Origin: Setaria digitata
Lineage: Eukaryota; Nematoda; Chromadorea; Rhabditida; Setariidae
Direction of reading: 5' to 3'
DNA: 30,453 bases
Assembly (NCBI GenBank): GCA_003640385.1
Contig: RCAB01000639.1
Coordinates: 1-30,453, forward strand
Of this stretch, positions 1-11,520 are shown piece after piece. The notes under the pieces are model-generated. The model was not told the origin of the DNA. It was given only the letters and a program-made list of their open reading frames with translations, and made no database searches. The translations under genes were made by a program, and so were the position numbers. Each line of letters starts with the position of its first letter. Within the stretch, counting starts at the first letter, position 1.

Positions 1-95
1 TTTTTTTATTTTTTATTTTTTTATTTTTTATTTTTTTATTTTTTATTCTCTTATTTTTTATTTTTTATTTTTTTATTTTTTATTTTTTTATTTTT
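1..95. repeat. Low-complexity T-rich (T6-7 A) array
   Basis: The first 95 bases are a nearly pure alternation of runs of six or seven T with single A. The array lies in the intron before the first visible unc-104 exon and ends about 118 bases upstream of it. I see no coding potential. Its length in an assembly is likely unreliable. Confidence 0.9.
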
Positions 96-212
96 ACGTC
101 TAGTTATCATTTATTTTCATCCTATTCAGTATTTGAAATTCTTTTATTTAACTGCTTAAAATATCTTATTGCAATTAAAATTTTTTGAACTCCAAAAATA
201 AAAAAATTACAG

Positions 213-1097
213 GTCAGTAAGATTTCATTAGTTGATTTGGCTGGAAGTGAGCGGGCAACATCGACTGGTGCTGAAGGTCAGCGTCTAAAAGAGGGTGCTA
301 ATATCAACAAAAGTTTGACAACTCTTGGACTTGTAATCTCAAAATTAGCTGAAGAAGTTAGTTTGTTATGGGAAAATGCTTACATTGCAAGTGGTTTATG
401 TTTTAATGTTTGCTAATAATTATAAATAGAAGTAAATCTATTTAAGAAATTTCCTAAATGCTAAATCTGCCTTGTTCCAGGCAGGTAAAAAAAAAGGTAA
501 GGGCAAGTCTGTAATACCTTATCGCGATTCAGTGCTCACTTGGCTTCTGCGTGAGAATCTTGGCGGAAATTCGAAAACTGCGATGATTGCTGCACTGTCT
601 CCTGCTGATATTAATTTTGACGAAACACTGAGTACTCTCAGGTATCCTACATTTTTAAAATGTACGATTACAATTATTTTTGAGAAAAGTTTACTAAAAC
701 GATATTCATTTGTCAAACTTACTAAACACTGATTTTGTCGTCTAAATTTAGCAAAAAAATTAACTTTACCAACAATTTCTACATTCGTTGTGAGTATACA
801 TAGCATCTATAATTGCGTTGAGTTCAGTTTTAAGAGAAAATTTCAGTTCCAGCTCATTAAGACTTGCTGCTGTTACGATAATTTAATGTTAATTTAGATA
901 TGCTGATCGAGCTAAACAAATTGTATGCCAAGCAAAAGTGAATGAGGATCCAAATGCTAAATTGATCCGTGAACTGAAGGAGGAAGTACTAAAACTTCGA
1001 AGTTTGCTTGAGCTAAAAGGAATCGATAGTGATGACCCACAAAATGAAAAAGCAATCTATTCGGCTAGAGATCATGACACTATTGAGCAGTTGAAAG
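213..1097 (+). other. unc-104: unc-104 exons 1-3: end of motor domain and neck
   Basis: Exon 1 opens with the switch II motif DLAGSER and runs through the relay helix ([13 protein letters not shown]). Exon 2 begins with a lysine-rich insert ([10 protein letters not shown]), the kinesin-3 K-loop that binds the acidic tubulin tail, followed by [20 protein letters not shown], a core motor signature. Exon 3 contains the end of the motor (ADRAKQI) and the start of the neck coil ([13 protein letters not shown]). Exons 1-2 join in phase 0, exons 2-3 inside the Arg codon of TLRY. Confidence 0.97.
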
Positions 1098-4000
1098 GTT
1101 AACTTTGTTTTTATTCATTTCCTGTAAGAAAAGAAAAAAATTTGGGCAATTTTTCGGAGCAATAAAGCGCAACACTTACAGCATCTGAAAAGCTTATCGC
1201 GGAGCTTAATGAAACTTGGGAAGAAAAGTTACGGAAAACAGAGGAGATTCGTAAACAGCGTGAAGATGAACTTCGTGAGATGGGTTTAGCTACCGGAGCT
1301 GATGGTACCACTCTTGGAGTTTTCTCACCAAAAAAGGTTAGTGTAGTCTATTCCAAATTATTATTCATATTTCCTGTCAGTCCGAACTTATTACCACTCC
1401 AGAGGCAACATTCTGTAGAATACGAGGGAGTTTAGTTCTGAATGGGATTCAATAAGTTTTTTCTTACCATAATTTCTTTTCTTCTAGTTCCCGCATTTGG
1501 TAAATTTGAATGAAGATCCGCTTATGTCCGAATGTTTGCTCTATTATTTGAAAGAGGGCATAACAAGGTAAGTATTTGAATTTATCTAGCTCTTTCTCAC
1601 CTAGTGCTTTGGAAGCTTTACTTCTAGCTCTAATATGAGGTGCTCAAAATTGACTAGCGTTTGATATTTCAAAATTGAGAATATTTTATAATCGTTTTTG
1701 AGTCGTCGAAATTTATTTTGGATTTCTTCACTATACTAATAGTACCACGGATATTGCCATTCCTGGAGTTGCAAATTCTTGAAGTATTCTAGAAGTGTAC
1801 TCTTGATCTTTAAACTTTTGACAACAACTGTAATGCAATTTATAGCTTCATGTTACGCGTGAAATTATTGCAGAGTTGGACGGCCGGAAGCATCCCATCG
1901 TCCGGATATTCTTTTAAGTGGTCAGCTTATTCTCGATGAGCACTGTCGCTTTTTGAACGAAGATGGAGTAGTACATCTGATTCCAGAGCCTGGTGCACAA
2001 TGTTTCGTAAACGGCAAACCAGTCACCTCGTCTGAAGTACTACATACAGGGTCACGTGTGATACTGGGCAAATATCATGTGTTCAGATACAACGACCCAA
2101 TTGAAGCTCGTCAAAGTCGACAGAATTTAACAAACTTAATGCCTAGCAAGTTTTAGTCTAATCTTAATGACTGAAGTTTTTGCTGTCTTTCAATTTCAAG
2201 GAAACTGCTCTTAGTTCTATTTTCAGAAGAATATTGATTATTAGTGATTAGTATCTGAGCATTGCAAATCGTGAAAAATTTACTGAATAGTATGAAAAAA
2301 AAGTTAAATAGTTCTCTGAAATATGGCAATTGGGACACAGATTTAACAATTTATTACTTGCTATTTATTTGAGATTATTTCTATATCTTCCATTCGAAAT
2401 ACAGAAATGTCTCAATTTGAATAGAAAATAAACATTTGTTGGAACTGTTTGTTCAGATGAAACATTAGACTGGAAGTACGCGCAGCAAGAATTATTGGAG
2501 AAACAAGGGATTGATCTGAAAGCTGAAATGGAGAAGAAAATGCTGGAAATGGAATCACAGTATCGTCGAGAACGTGAAGAACTGGAAGTAAAGATGATGC
2601 GACAAACAAAGGTACTGCATGCTCTTTCTACTGCTACATCTGAAATTTAGGCACAGTTTAACGGTTTGAGAGAATAAGGCTATAGACATTACGTACCAAA
2701 ATTAGTTACAGAAGGGATCTTATACTCAGTGTTGAAAAAATAATGATTGGATGGACATTGCAGGAATATGAAATGCGTATCGAGACATTACAACGACAAG
2801 TTGATTTAGCACAGAGTATGATTTCGTCTACTTGTTCCACATGGGATGGTGAACGCTTCCTGACCAGCAGTTTGCTCAATTTCGGTTAATTTCCAAAACA
2901 ATTAATTAGATTTAGTCTTGCAAGCTAATATGTTCGTTTTAAGTTCATCTAGACTGAACAACTAATAATTGTAAGAAGTCGTCTATCATTGATAATTTTT
3001 GTCATTAATAATAATGCAAAAAGGAATTCTGAATTTCAGTGGTTGAGCCAGAATGTAAGTGGACTCCAGATGAGGAACGCATTGCTCGTTGTGCTGCAAC
3101 GAAATGGCGTTATCATCAGTTCACATCTGTCAGAGATGACCTGTGGGGTAATGCAATTTTCCTGAAGGAAGCAAACGCTATTTCTGTTGAATTAAGAAAA
3201 AAGGTTAGGAACAGAAGGCCTTTACAGAATTTCGCCATATAGGTTGCAAACGCCGTCCGCAACCCTCTTATTTCATCAAGGAACATTGCTACCAGCACAT
3301 TTCCAGGTACAATTTCAATTTGTCTTACTGACGGATACGATGTACAGTCCACTACCACCGGACTTGCTTCCACCTGGTGAGGATTTATCTTTGCGCCCAT
3401 ATCCAAAAACAATTGTTGCTGTGCAAGTACAAGACTTGAAGAATGGTGCAATGCATTATTGGAGTATCGAGAAACTGAAGTATTACTTTAATTTCTATTT
3501 CGCGTAGCTATTGCTGCACGTGTGTGATATAGCCAGAAATGTAGCACAGGTGATGAGATGTTGCATGTGTACCATGCACTGTATGATGGGTGGAAAGTAT
3601 GCAGTGGTATCTTCTGCTAACCTGTATCACTTTTTTGTTCCCTTTCTTTCATTTATCACAGTTCGTACTTGACTCACTTACCTTTCTTTTCATTTCTAGC
3701 AATTAATGCAACAAATTTATCCCAGCCATCCATCCTAAAAGTGCGATCTTCGGTTTTTTCCATTCAGAAAATGAAAAAAGTCGGTAAAAAGGTGCAGTTG
3801 AACTCATTAATACCATTAACACACTTTCGGAACTAATTCTTCGTGTTTTCCGACATTTCTCCTGATTTGAAATCCATAACATATAGTCCTTATTTAAATT
3901 TTCCAATTATTTAATTTCACTACTGACACTTCTTGCTTCAGCTTATATGTATTTGATGTCACAGTTAATTCGGTGGGTTCCACAAGTCCTGTCTGAACAG

Positions 4001-7000
4001 CACAACTATTAAGACAATAACTCGTTCCCTATCTTCTTGAATTACATTCTTCAGAAATCTTTTTTCAACTTACAACAGTCATATTCTTAATCCTTATTCA
4101 GAAAAGGCCTCATCTATAGACTATCAGTCTGACTTTTGCGAAACCGCTGCAATGAGATTACAAACCCAATTCCGCTTTCCGCATGCTTGAATTACTGTCC
4201 GTCACTTCCTATTATTTCTCACTCGAAAGCTTTAGCATTATTGAACAATCGTAATTCGAGAACAGTTAGCGTCATGACGAATGAAGTGGCCTTTTATTTT
4301 ATAAAGAATATGAAATTATACTAGAAATCAAGGAGCGAATATTCTCTTGAAATGGTTGCAGAATGAGACTGGAAGGTATGCGTCGCTCCTACAACGCCGA
4401 TATAAGCGATGCGTGTACTCCAGATAGTCCCGAAGAGGAACAACATCAGTGCTGGCTTAGTGCTATGCAATTCAATCCAGCAAGACTGATACCTGACAGG
4501 TGCCCAGCTCATTTCTTCCAAGCATGAATCTGAATTTTTGCTTTTGCATCCTTCTAACCGTAACATACGTTTGAATGGATCTAACGTTTCGTGATATGCC
4601 TGATAGATATATATATTGCCGAAACAGTTCAGAATGTATTGATCCAAATTCGGGAAATTTCATTGAAATGCAATCGAATTAATTAACTTACTGCTCCTCA
4701 CGTAATGGATGGTGAAGAAAAGAATGGTATCCATGCTGATCATTCAAAATCCACTCTCATAATTCAAAAAAAAAAAATCCAATCTTAAGGCAACGCTTGG
4801 AGTCTATGCGTGAAATGTACCACATGGAAGAAGGATATAGTCCTGAAAGTCCTGAAGATCCGATGATGGATGCATTAATGGGTACTGATCCATTTTATGA
4901 CCGGTTTCCATGGTTTCGAATGATTGGAAGGTTAGCCCTTTTTTACAGTAATTTTTGTACAATTAGTTTGTCATAATTAATTGATTGGTTCAGATAATTT
5001 AAAAACTTCAATTTAACATATGCTTATAGGGCTTTCATTTATCTAAACAATTTGGTGCATAATGTGCCCCTGGTCCATAAAGTGGTGATTGTCAATGAAA
5101 GAGCTGAAGTGAAAGGTCACCTTCGTGTTGCTATAGAGCCTGTTATGGCTGGTCTGTTTTTCTTATCTCTGAGAGTGACAATTTTTCAATTAATAATAAG
5201 AATGTCTACTGATTTTGCTTATTTCATTGAAAAGATTCCAACTTCTTCTGAGTGAAGTGTCAATGCAGATGAGATGAAACCATCGAAAGGTGTTAATCAA
5301 TCAGTCAAATGTCATTTCCGTAAGGAAGACTTCATGAAAAGGGTTCAATCCACGAACGCCACCCTGGAATCCACAAATGAGCGTTTTGTAGAAGGTATTA
5401 ACACAAAGGATGATGACGCACAGCAAACTATCGGTTAGAATCCACTTTTCTATTAGTTTGTCGAAATGAACCTGCACAGAATTTTTCTCTAATCACACTG
5501 ATATAAATTGTTCTTATAATTAATAACAGTACACTGGGTATCAATAACAGGAAAAATTTGCAGAAAAAGTTGACGAAGAAACAATACAGTATCCAAAACA
5601 TATGCAAGCTAATGTAGAGTACTGTTTCCGTATTACAATCATCGAAGCATCAGACATTTCCGAACAATACAGCGATGTGTTTTGCCAGTTCAAGTCATTT
5701 TTTTTAGACTTAAATTTAATTGCTAATTTTTAAACGCTGTTACAATTGCTGCCATTTTCTTTTTTTTTTGCTTAATACATCTTTGAAAAGAAATGTCGCA
5801 GTCTCCAACACTTTTTTATATTACAGTTTTTTGCATCGTCATGATGAAGCATTTTCAACGGAGCCGATGAAAAACACATCAAAAACTCCGCTTACTTTTG
5901 GCCATGTTCAGGTATAATTATACGAAGTTATCGTTGAACATACACTGGGAATATGTAGCAGTGCACTATGGTTTTTAATGAATTTATTATTTAAGTTGAT
6001 GATTGCAGAATATCCGAGTAACGATGTCTCCAACATTCTTACACTATGTCAATCATTTTCCTATCATTTTCGAGGTTTTTGGGCATTACAAACCATCCGC
6101 ACAGCAGTTTATTTATGAACGACAAAATAGTTCTCTCGGGTATGGTACTTAGGAGAATAATAATTAACTTCATAAATTTCAGGTTTATTCAGTTTAGAAG
6201 TGCTCTTCTTAATGGAAACAATAGTTTTAGAAAGTTTTACTTTGGAAAAAATTGCATCTGTTGAATTTTTCAATCTGAATCAATTTCAAAAATTTTGTGA
6301 AGCAGTGAATTTCAGGCGAAGATTATCAACAAAATTATCGTTCCAACAACCATCGTTATTGATTGCGACACCTGTTAGAAGCAAAAAAGCTACTATCATT
6401 CCAAACAAGTAATTTGTTGTATCTGTCCTTCAGGGGGGATAAAGTATTTAATTTAAATCACTTTTTGTGTATATGCGTTGTCTTTAAATTAATAGTGTTT
6501 GATCTGATATTACAGCCTGAATCAAGTGCGATCAAAATACGACTTGCTTGTGTGGTTTGAAATTTGTGAACTGGCAAGCAATGGTGAATATGTCCCAGCA
6601 ACTGTTGACCACGCTCAGGGTAACATTCTGGATGTAGTCCGATTCGATTTATTGCAAAATCTCTGACTGTTCCATTGGTCATTTCTCCGTTACAAAATTT
6701 ATAGTGATTTAGGTCTGCTAACCCATGGTATATTTCTACTCCATCAAGGAATCCAGCGACGTTTGAAAATTACAATATGTCATGAAAAAGGCGATGATGT
6801 GAAGTGGAAGGATTGTCAAGAATTGGTAGTCGGTCGGATACGATCGACACCAGAATGGAGCGGCGAAGATGTGGATGTTTTATCATTGGGACTATTCCCC
6901 GGGACTTTTCTAGAGTTCTCAATGGATGATAGGTGCTTATTTTTTGTAAATCAAAACACCCTAACTAGCTCTTATCATAACAATGAGAAGTGAAGTGCGA

Positions 7001-10000
7001 AATTTTGTTAATATAGTTTTGATAGAAAGTGCTGAATTTAATCAAATTTTAATCTCTGATCGAAAAAAAGAACCAGTTCCGCTGTGATTAGTTTCAGTCT
7101 TCTTTAACCAATTTCATTTCTAAAATTCTTTTATCTCTCTAGGGTATTCTTCCAATTTGAAGCAGCTTGGGACAGTTCACTACATAATTCCCCTCTTCTT
7201 AACAAAGTATCGAACTACGGTGAACAGGTATACATGACGTTATCAGCCTACATGGAGCTGGAGAACTGTGCTCAGCCAGCAGTGATCACGAAGGATCTTT
7301 GCATGATGATTTATGCTAGAGACTCGAAAATCTCAGCCGCCAGCAGGTTACCAACAATAGTCGCCCTATACAAATACGGCCTTATTATATGCTTTTTAAG
7401 GTTATTTTGAGAAGAGCAAAGCAACAAAACGAGCCTCTCGCTTGCTTTCCTTCACAAGTAGTCCTTCTTTGACCTAATTACTCCCACTCATTAATACTTA
7501 GCTGTTGTAGATGTGCGGGCTAGACACTGCGACACTCAGCAAACAAATGAAATGAATTTACAACAGCCTGACCTGTTCACTTCATTATTTAATCATCATT
7601 TCCTTTCGCTTGTTTGCTAATGAAATTAATCAACTTAACACTAACTGATAGTAATTTAAACAAACACACAACCATTTTGTGAAGTATTCAATATTCAGTC
7701 ATGAATTTGAGACTGAATGCGCTTACTGCAATGAGCGGTGATATAATACGTCAAAAAGTTGCATAGTGGAACAATGCTTTTGCTTATATTAAACAATATG
7801 AAATAATTATTGTTTAGAAAATTTAAAAATTAAGGTTTTGTCGTTCGCTTATTGGTGGCATAAGCAAGAGTCCAGAGATGAATCGAGTACCTGGAGTGTA
7901 CGAGCTTACTCTCAAGGAATCTCTCGACAAAGGTAGTCCAGGTGTGATTGCCTGTTGTGCTTTTCAATTCTCATGCTTCTTCTTTTCTTTGATTCTCCGT
8001 GCAATTTTTTCCTTTCAAATTTATGAATAACTTTTGTTCGTTTTTTTATGAATAACTTTGTTCATTTCTTTTCTCAATTTAGGATTCTGAAGGCGAAATT
8101 AACTTTGTTCTGTATCTGTGAACCAGTTCCCATTAAGAATTTTCATATTTTAAAATCGCCTGAATATTATTTTCACAATTTTAGGCTTAGCACTCAGATT
8201 AAAGTTTTACTTGGTATGATTTCGGTATGGTTTCTGCTAGTCTACACTTTGTTCAAAATTATATACCACCAGCAATTACCTTACCTATTCCTATTACAGG
8301 TGCAGCACGAAGACAACGTCGCGTGCTTGATACCTCGTCCGCGTACGTTCGAGGAGAGGAGAATCTGGGCTTGTGGCGTCCGCGTGGCGATTCACTTATA
8401 TTCGAGCATCAGTGGGAGCTAGAAAGATTGACACGACTACAACAGGTATATAGAAAAAGTATTAGCTTCCGAATTGCATTTTTAAGATTGTGTCTTTGTA
8501 CTGACAACAGGCAATGAAAATCAATTCTTTTTTTCATATGTGCATATTATAAAGCTTAATTTTTTTTGAAGGACTTCAGGTAGAACGTGTCAGACTGTTT
8601 CTTCGTCTTCGAAACAAGTTGAAGTCAGCAAAGAAGAGTTTGGGAGACAAGAACGATCTAAAAACACCTCTTTCGCCAACGGCACCGAAATTCCCAATTC
8701 CAACAACACTGAAGTTAACAGAGAAAGAAACAAACCTGGCGCAGAAAGTACTTCGTCTAATTAAACAAAGAATACCAATAAATAAAGAGCCACCTACTGG
8801 AAAGGTTATTTTTCGATTCAGTTTCTGAACGTTTAAATATTAGTTTAATGAAAAGTAAGATTCTTTTTATTGCAGCCAATGGATCAGAGTGATCATACAT
8901 CATCCTCACTTGGAGACAGTATTACAAGTCCTACTTCCGACAAGTAAGACGACACAGAGTTTTTAGACAAACTAATTTGAAAACATAGTGCAAAGAAAAT
9001 TTTTCCAAGTCAAGAAGGTTCTAAAAATGCCCCATTGAAAGATGCCTTAGATTTGCCGGATGAACTTTAACATTTTCATTTATTATATTTAAATCTTTCT
9101 CATTCCCTCATAAAACTTATATATATATATATTGGATTTTGAAGATAGGCCATATGTCATGGTTTGAAAGTTGGCTAGGAACATGATTTTGCTCTTGCAG
9201 GAATTTAATAGTTAAATCTTCACCATCGCTTGAATTTTTGAATAAATTGAAATCGAAATCAAATCAAAATTTGGTAATGTGTTCTGATGAAACGGACGAC
9301 AGTATACATAGATCGATGAGCGGAAGCCGAATTTCGCAAATGTCTTTGTTGATGCCGGAGGTGCTGTAATTTCAATTATGTTTACTGGAAGTCATGGAAA
9401 AAAGGATTTCTTTAATAAAAATAATTTTAAGTCTAACATTCTTTAGGGTCTGATAACAATTCCCTGCTAGATGTAGAAAACCTACGGCTAAAAGTTATAG
9501 AATAAGAGATTGTGTTGAGAATAATGGGGTGATACAATACCGCTAAAATGAATTAAGTAATGGTAGATGAAAGGAGTAATTGACATCATGTTGGAGGGAG
9601 AGTTAGAAAGATTCATGTTAGGAATGATGACCGGCAGAAAGGCGCACAGCAATTTGAGTAAATCAAAGTTTCGCAAAAGTTCAAGAATTAAATTTTGCTG
9701 ATATTGCAGGTCACGGAAGAACGTGTGGGAATTGTAGTTTCGAAAAAAGGCTACATGAATTTCTTAGAAGAAAAGACGCAAGGGTGGGTGAAACGTTGGG
9801 TGGTGGTGAGGAGGCCGTATATTTTGCTGTTTCGTGATGACAGAGATTTGGTTATTTCTATCATTTCAAATCACAAATTTTCGTATTGAAATTTGCTATT
9901 TGTTCTCTCCTCTCTCTAGTTCAGATGTAAAGAATGAAGTATTTTAATCAAAAAGCTATTGTCCAACTTGCCACGTCGCATTTTGCTTATCGTTAGTTTA

Positions 10001-10389
10001 GGTGATCCGCGGTATAATCAATCTAGCAAATGCTCGAGTGGAATATTCGGAAGATCAACAGGCGATGCTTAAGGTACCGAATACCTTTTCGGTGTGCACA
10101 AATCACCGCGGTTTTTTGATGCAAACTGTAGACGATCAGGTTAGTCACTTCTTGTTTCTTCCAACATTGATGATACACGAAGTCTGTATTCTATTATTGA
10201 TACTATCATGTGAACTTTATTTTTGATAAGATTTCTGATAAAATTCTGACAACGAGTCGACAGTTATCAGAAAACATTAACATTAAACTGCTTTCACACT
10301 TTCAGATGTACGATTGGTTGTATGCCATCAATCCGTTGCTGGCTGGTCAGTTGCGATCCAAGAAAGGATCCGCTGGTATCCCTCTATGA
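213..10389 (+). CDS. unc-104: Kinesin-3 motor UNC-104/KIF1A, 5' part off-window, 28 exons
   Basis: This is the plus-end axonal motor that carries synaptic vesicle precursors along microtubules. Exons (joined by phase): 213-356, 481-641, 898-1097, 1182-1336, 1488-1567, 1874-2145, 2457-2611, 2764-2884, 3040-3203, 3307-3479, 4790-4930, 5030-5151, 5269-5433, 5564-5693, 5827-5911, 6009-6139, 6316-6408, 6516-6619, 6713-6932, 7143-7346, 7835-7941, 8300-8445, 8580-8804, 8876-8943, 9201-9360, 9710-9850, 10002-10139, 10306-10389. They sum to 4089 nt, that is 1362 codons plus TGA, with no internal stop. Domain order is motor (C-terminal part), FHA, coiled coils, KIF1B-type segment, DUF3694-type region and PH, as in the family. 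Caenorhabditis UNC-104 is about 1580 aa, so roughly 220 residues, including the P-loop and switch I, lie upstream. All introns are GT-AG except one GC-AG. Identity rests on recall of the worm protein; exon ends are inferred from consensus and phase. Confidence 0.97.
1488..2145 (+). other. unc-104: unc-104 exons 5-6: FHA domain
   Basis: Exon 4 (1182-1336) ends with GVFSPKK, and exons 5 and 6 form the forkhead-associated domain that kinesin-3 motors carry after the neck. Recognisable pieces are [49 protein letters not shown] and the closing EARQSRQNL. In this family the FHA domain, packed with flanking coils, takes part in dimerisation and autoinhibition. Exon 6 ends in a GC donor (separate entry). 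Confidence 0.93.
2146..2456 (+). other. unc-104: GC-AG intron of unc-104
   Basis: The reading frame of exon 6 meets TAG at 2154. No GT donor before that stop both keeps the conserved SRQNL stretch and joins in frame to exon 7, which starts at 2457 after TTCAG. A donor GCAAGT at 2146 does: the last A of exon 6 joins AT of exon 7 to give Asn, and the protein reads [23 protein letters not shown] is the usual form of a GC donor. The alternative GT donor at 2116 also keeps frame but removes ten residues. Confidence 0.82.
4362..4499 (+). CDS. unc-104: Candidate alternative exon 10a of unc-104 (138 nt)
   Basis: Between exons 10 and 11 lies an open stretch preceded by GTTGCAG and followed by AG|GTGCCC. 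It accepts two leftover bases and leaves two, exactly as exon 11 does, so either exon, or both in tandem, keeps the frame from exon 10 to exon 12. It encodes [19 protein letters not shown], then DSPEEEQHQ, and ends ARLIPDR. Its first half aligns with exon 11 ([11 protein letters not shown], then SPESPEDP), which suggests exon duplication. Its second half lacks [10 protein letters not shown]. It is visibly richer in G and C than the flanking introns. An internal GT donor at 4449 would give a shorter form in the same phase. It is not needed for the standard protein, so expression is inferred. Confidence 0.7.
4790..4930 (+). other. unc-104: unc-104 exon 11, the exon retained in the standard protein
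   Basis: Exon 11 starts after TCTTAAG and ends at AG|GTTAGC. It encodes [17 protein letters not shown], an acidic linker and [18 protein letters not shown], which match the Caenorhabditis protein at this place. It enters and leaves in the same phase as the candidate exon 4362-4499, so the two form an interchangeable pair. Confidence 0.93.
6713..8445 (+). other. unc-104: unc-104 exons 19-22: C-terminal stalk (DUF3694-type region)
   Basis: Exon 19 encodes [20 protein letters not shown] and [20 protein letters not shown]. Exon 20 (7143-7346) encodes [20 protein letters not shown]. Exon 21 (7835-7941) encodes [18 protein letters not shown]. Exon 22 (8300-8445) encodes [20 protein letters not shown] and [15 protein letters not shown]. 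This is the conserved region between the stalk and the variable linker before the PH domain. Intron 20 (7347-7834, 488 nt) shows no further exon. Confidence 0.93.
8989..9070 (+). CDS. unc-104: Candidate alternative 3' terminal exon of unc-104
   Basis: Within the 257-nt intron between exons 24 and 25 there is an acceptor ACATAG ending at 8988. The two leftover bases of exon 24 join it in frame and give [20 protein letters not shown] and then LDLPDEL before TAA at 9068. A product ending here would keep the motor and stalk but lose the lipid-binding PH domain. The stretch is short and the acceptor ordinary, so it may be chance; I see no clear AATAAA close behind it. Confidence 0.35.
9710..10389 (+). 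other. unc-104: unc-104 exons 26-28: C-terminal PH domain and stop
   Basis: The three exons encode the pleckstrin-homology domain that binds phosphoinositides (PI(4,5)P2 in UNC-104) on vesicle membranes. Visible pieces are [70 protein letters not shown] and [15 protein letters not shown]. The basic residues of the first strands, which hold the phosphate groups in this family, are kept. The protein ends [13 protein letters not shown] at TGA 10387-10389, a shorter tail than in Caenorhabditis. Confidence 0.95.
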
Positions 10390-10395
10390 AACTGT

Positions 10396-10500
10396 TACTA
10401 GTACTTCTACTACTATCGTTACTCTTACCACTACTACTGTTGCGCTGCTACTACTGCTGCTGCTGCTGCTGTCGCTGCTGCTGCCGCTGCCGCTGCTATT
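10396..10500 (+). repeat. Imperfect CTA/CTG trinucleotide array
   Basis: Starting a few bases after the unc-104 stop codon, about 105 bases consist largely of ACT/CTA and then CTG/CCG units, with five consecutive CTG in the purest part. In other frames this reads as poly-Leu or Thr-rich peptide, which explains two open frames that overlap it. It probably lies in the 3' UTR. Confidence 0.85.
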
Positions 10501-11467
10501 ATATGGGTACAGCAAAGCGAGTTGAGTTATCCAGAAAATCATATTGTAATGATTCTCTGTTTCTTCCCTTTCTTCATTCTAATTGATGAAAAGTTCATAA
10601 ACATTCAATTAACGCAATACATAACTCTTGTGAAAAGTTTTCTGGAAAATTTCCCGCTGAAATTTGCAAGCAGTAAACTTCGTATCCTTTATTACCTTTC
10701 ATTCTTTTGTTTTCCTGACACTGATACATCCTGCTGTACAAATTATCGATAAAACAAAATTCGAAAGGCTTTTGATTTGTTTAAGTATTTACAAATTAGA
10801 CCTTAACTTTACTCTTCGTTTATTTATTATGTCTGCTTATGCTCTCTGCAAAGTATTGTATTGTTTCGATCATGTAGGTAGACTGTGATACCAATTGCAT
10901 ACATAGTAGGTGATTATTAGCAATTAACCTTCCACAGTAATTTAGTTGTTAGCAGAAACTTGAAGGGTAATTGTGTTGAGGAAAAACAATTCATCCCTGT
11001 AATTAATGGAGCTGAGATTGCCTAATTACTGAGTTCTAAATCTGTTGCTTGCAAAGAACAAAATTCTTCACTCAATTCCCCAATACCTTTCATGTTCGTA
11101 GGAAATCAGATTCCTTTCCATAACTTGTTGGAACTATGTTTTTATCGATGAATCATGAATATTAGTCACATCCTTAAATGTTTAAGAATAATCCAGTGAG
11201 ATTTACGGAGAAGGGAATCATTATTGCTTATTTACTCGGGTTGTTTCATTTCAAAAATCATAATTGTTTCGATGAAGTAAAAAAATTTAAGCCGATGTAA
11301 TATTAGTACTGTTCTTAGGTGATGAAATGGAAAAGCTTCGTTTTATCGATGATTAATTTTATTGTAAAATAAAATTTGTGATCATTCTTGAATCGGAACT
11401 AGAACTTCTGCTTAATCTGTTTCAGAAACCACTCTTCCGCTTTTTCAACACTGGATCCACCTTTACT

Positions 11468-11520
11468 TCTGCTGTAGCTGTTGCTGTTGTTGTTGTTGAC
11501 GTTGTTGTTGTTGTTGTGAC
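11468..11520 (+). repeat. Imperfect GTT/GCT trinucleotide array
   Basis: About 53 bases of GCT and then GTT units, interrupted once by GAC. The overlapping open frame reads as poly-Val and is not a credible protein. It lies 1 kb downstream of the CTG array. Confidence 0.85.

Larger units (their letters stand above)
3040..5151 (+). other. unc-104: unc-104 exons 9-12: stalk with KIF1B-type segment
   Basis: Exon 9 encodes [20 protein letters not shown], exon 10 (3307-3479) encodes [20 protein letters not shown] and ends WSIEKLK, exon 11 (4790-4930) encodes [15 protein letters not shown], and exon 12 (5030-5151) continues [18 protein letters not shown]. The order is that of the family. The 1310 bases between exons 10 and 11 hold a second candidate exon (separate entry); the rest of that interval shows nothing coding that I can support. 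Confidence 0.93.

Noticed and set aside
3480..3507. Extension of unc-104 exon 10 to the TAG at 3505 as an alternative end
   Set aside because: The codons after KLK are AT-driven (YYFNFYF) and represent reading into the intron; the GT donor at 3480 joins exon 11 perfectly.
10314..10586. Plus-strand open frames with poly-Leu or Cys-rich repeats
   Set aside because: They are translations of the CTA/CTG array in frames other than that of the PH-domain exon, which ends at 10389.
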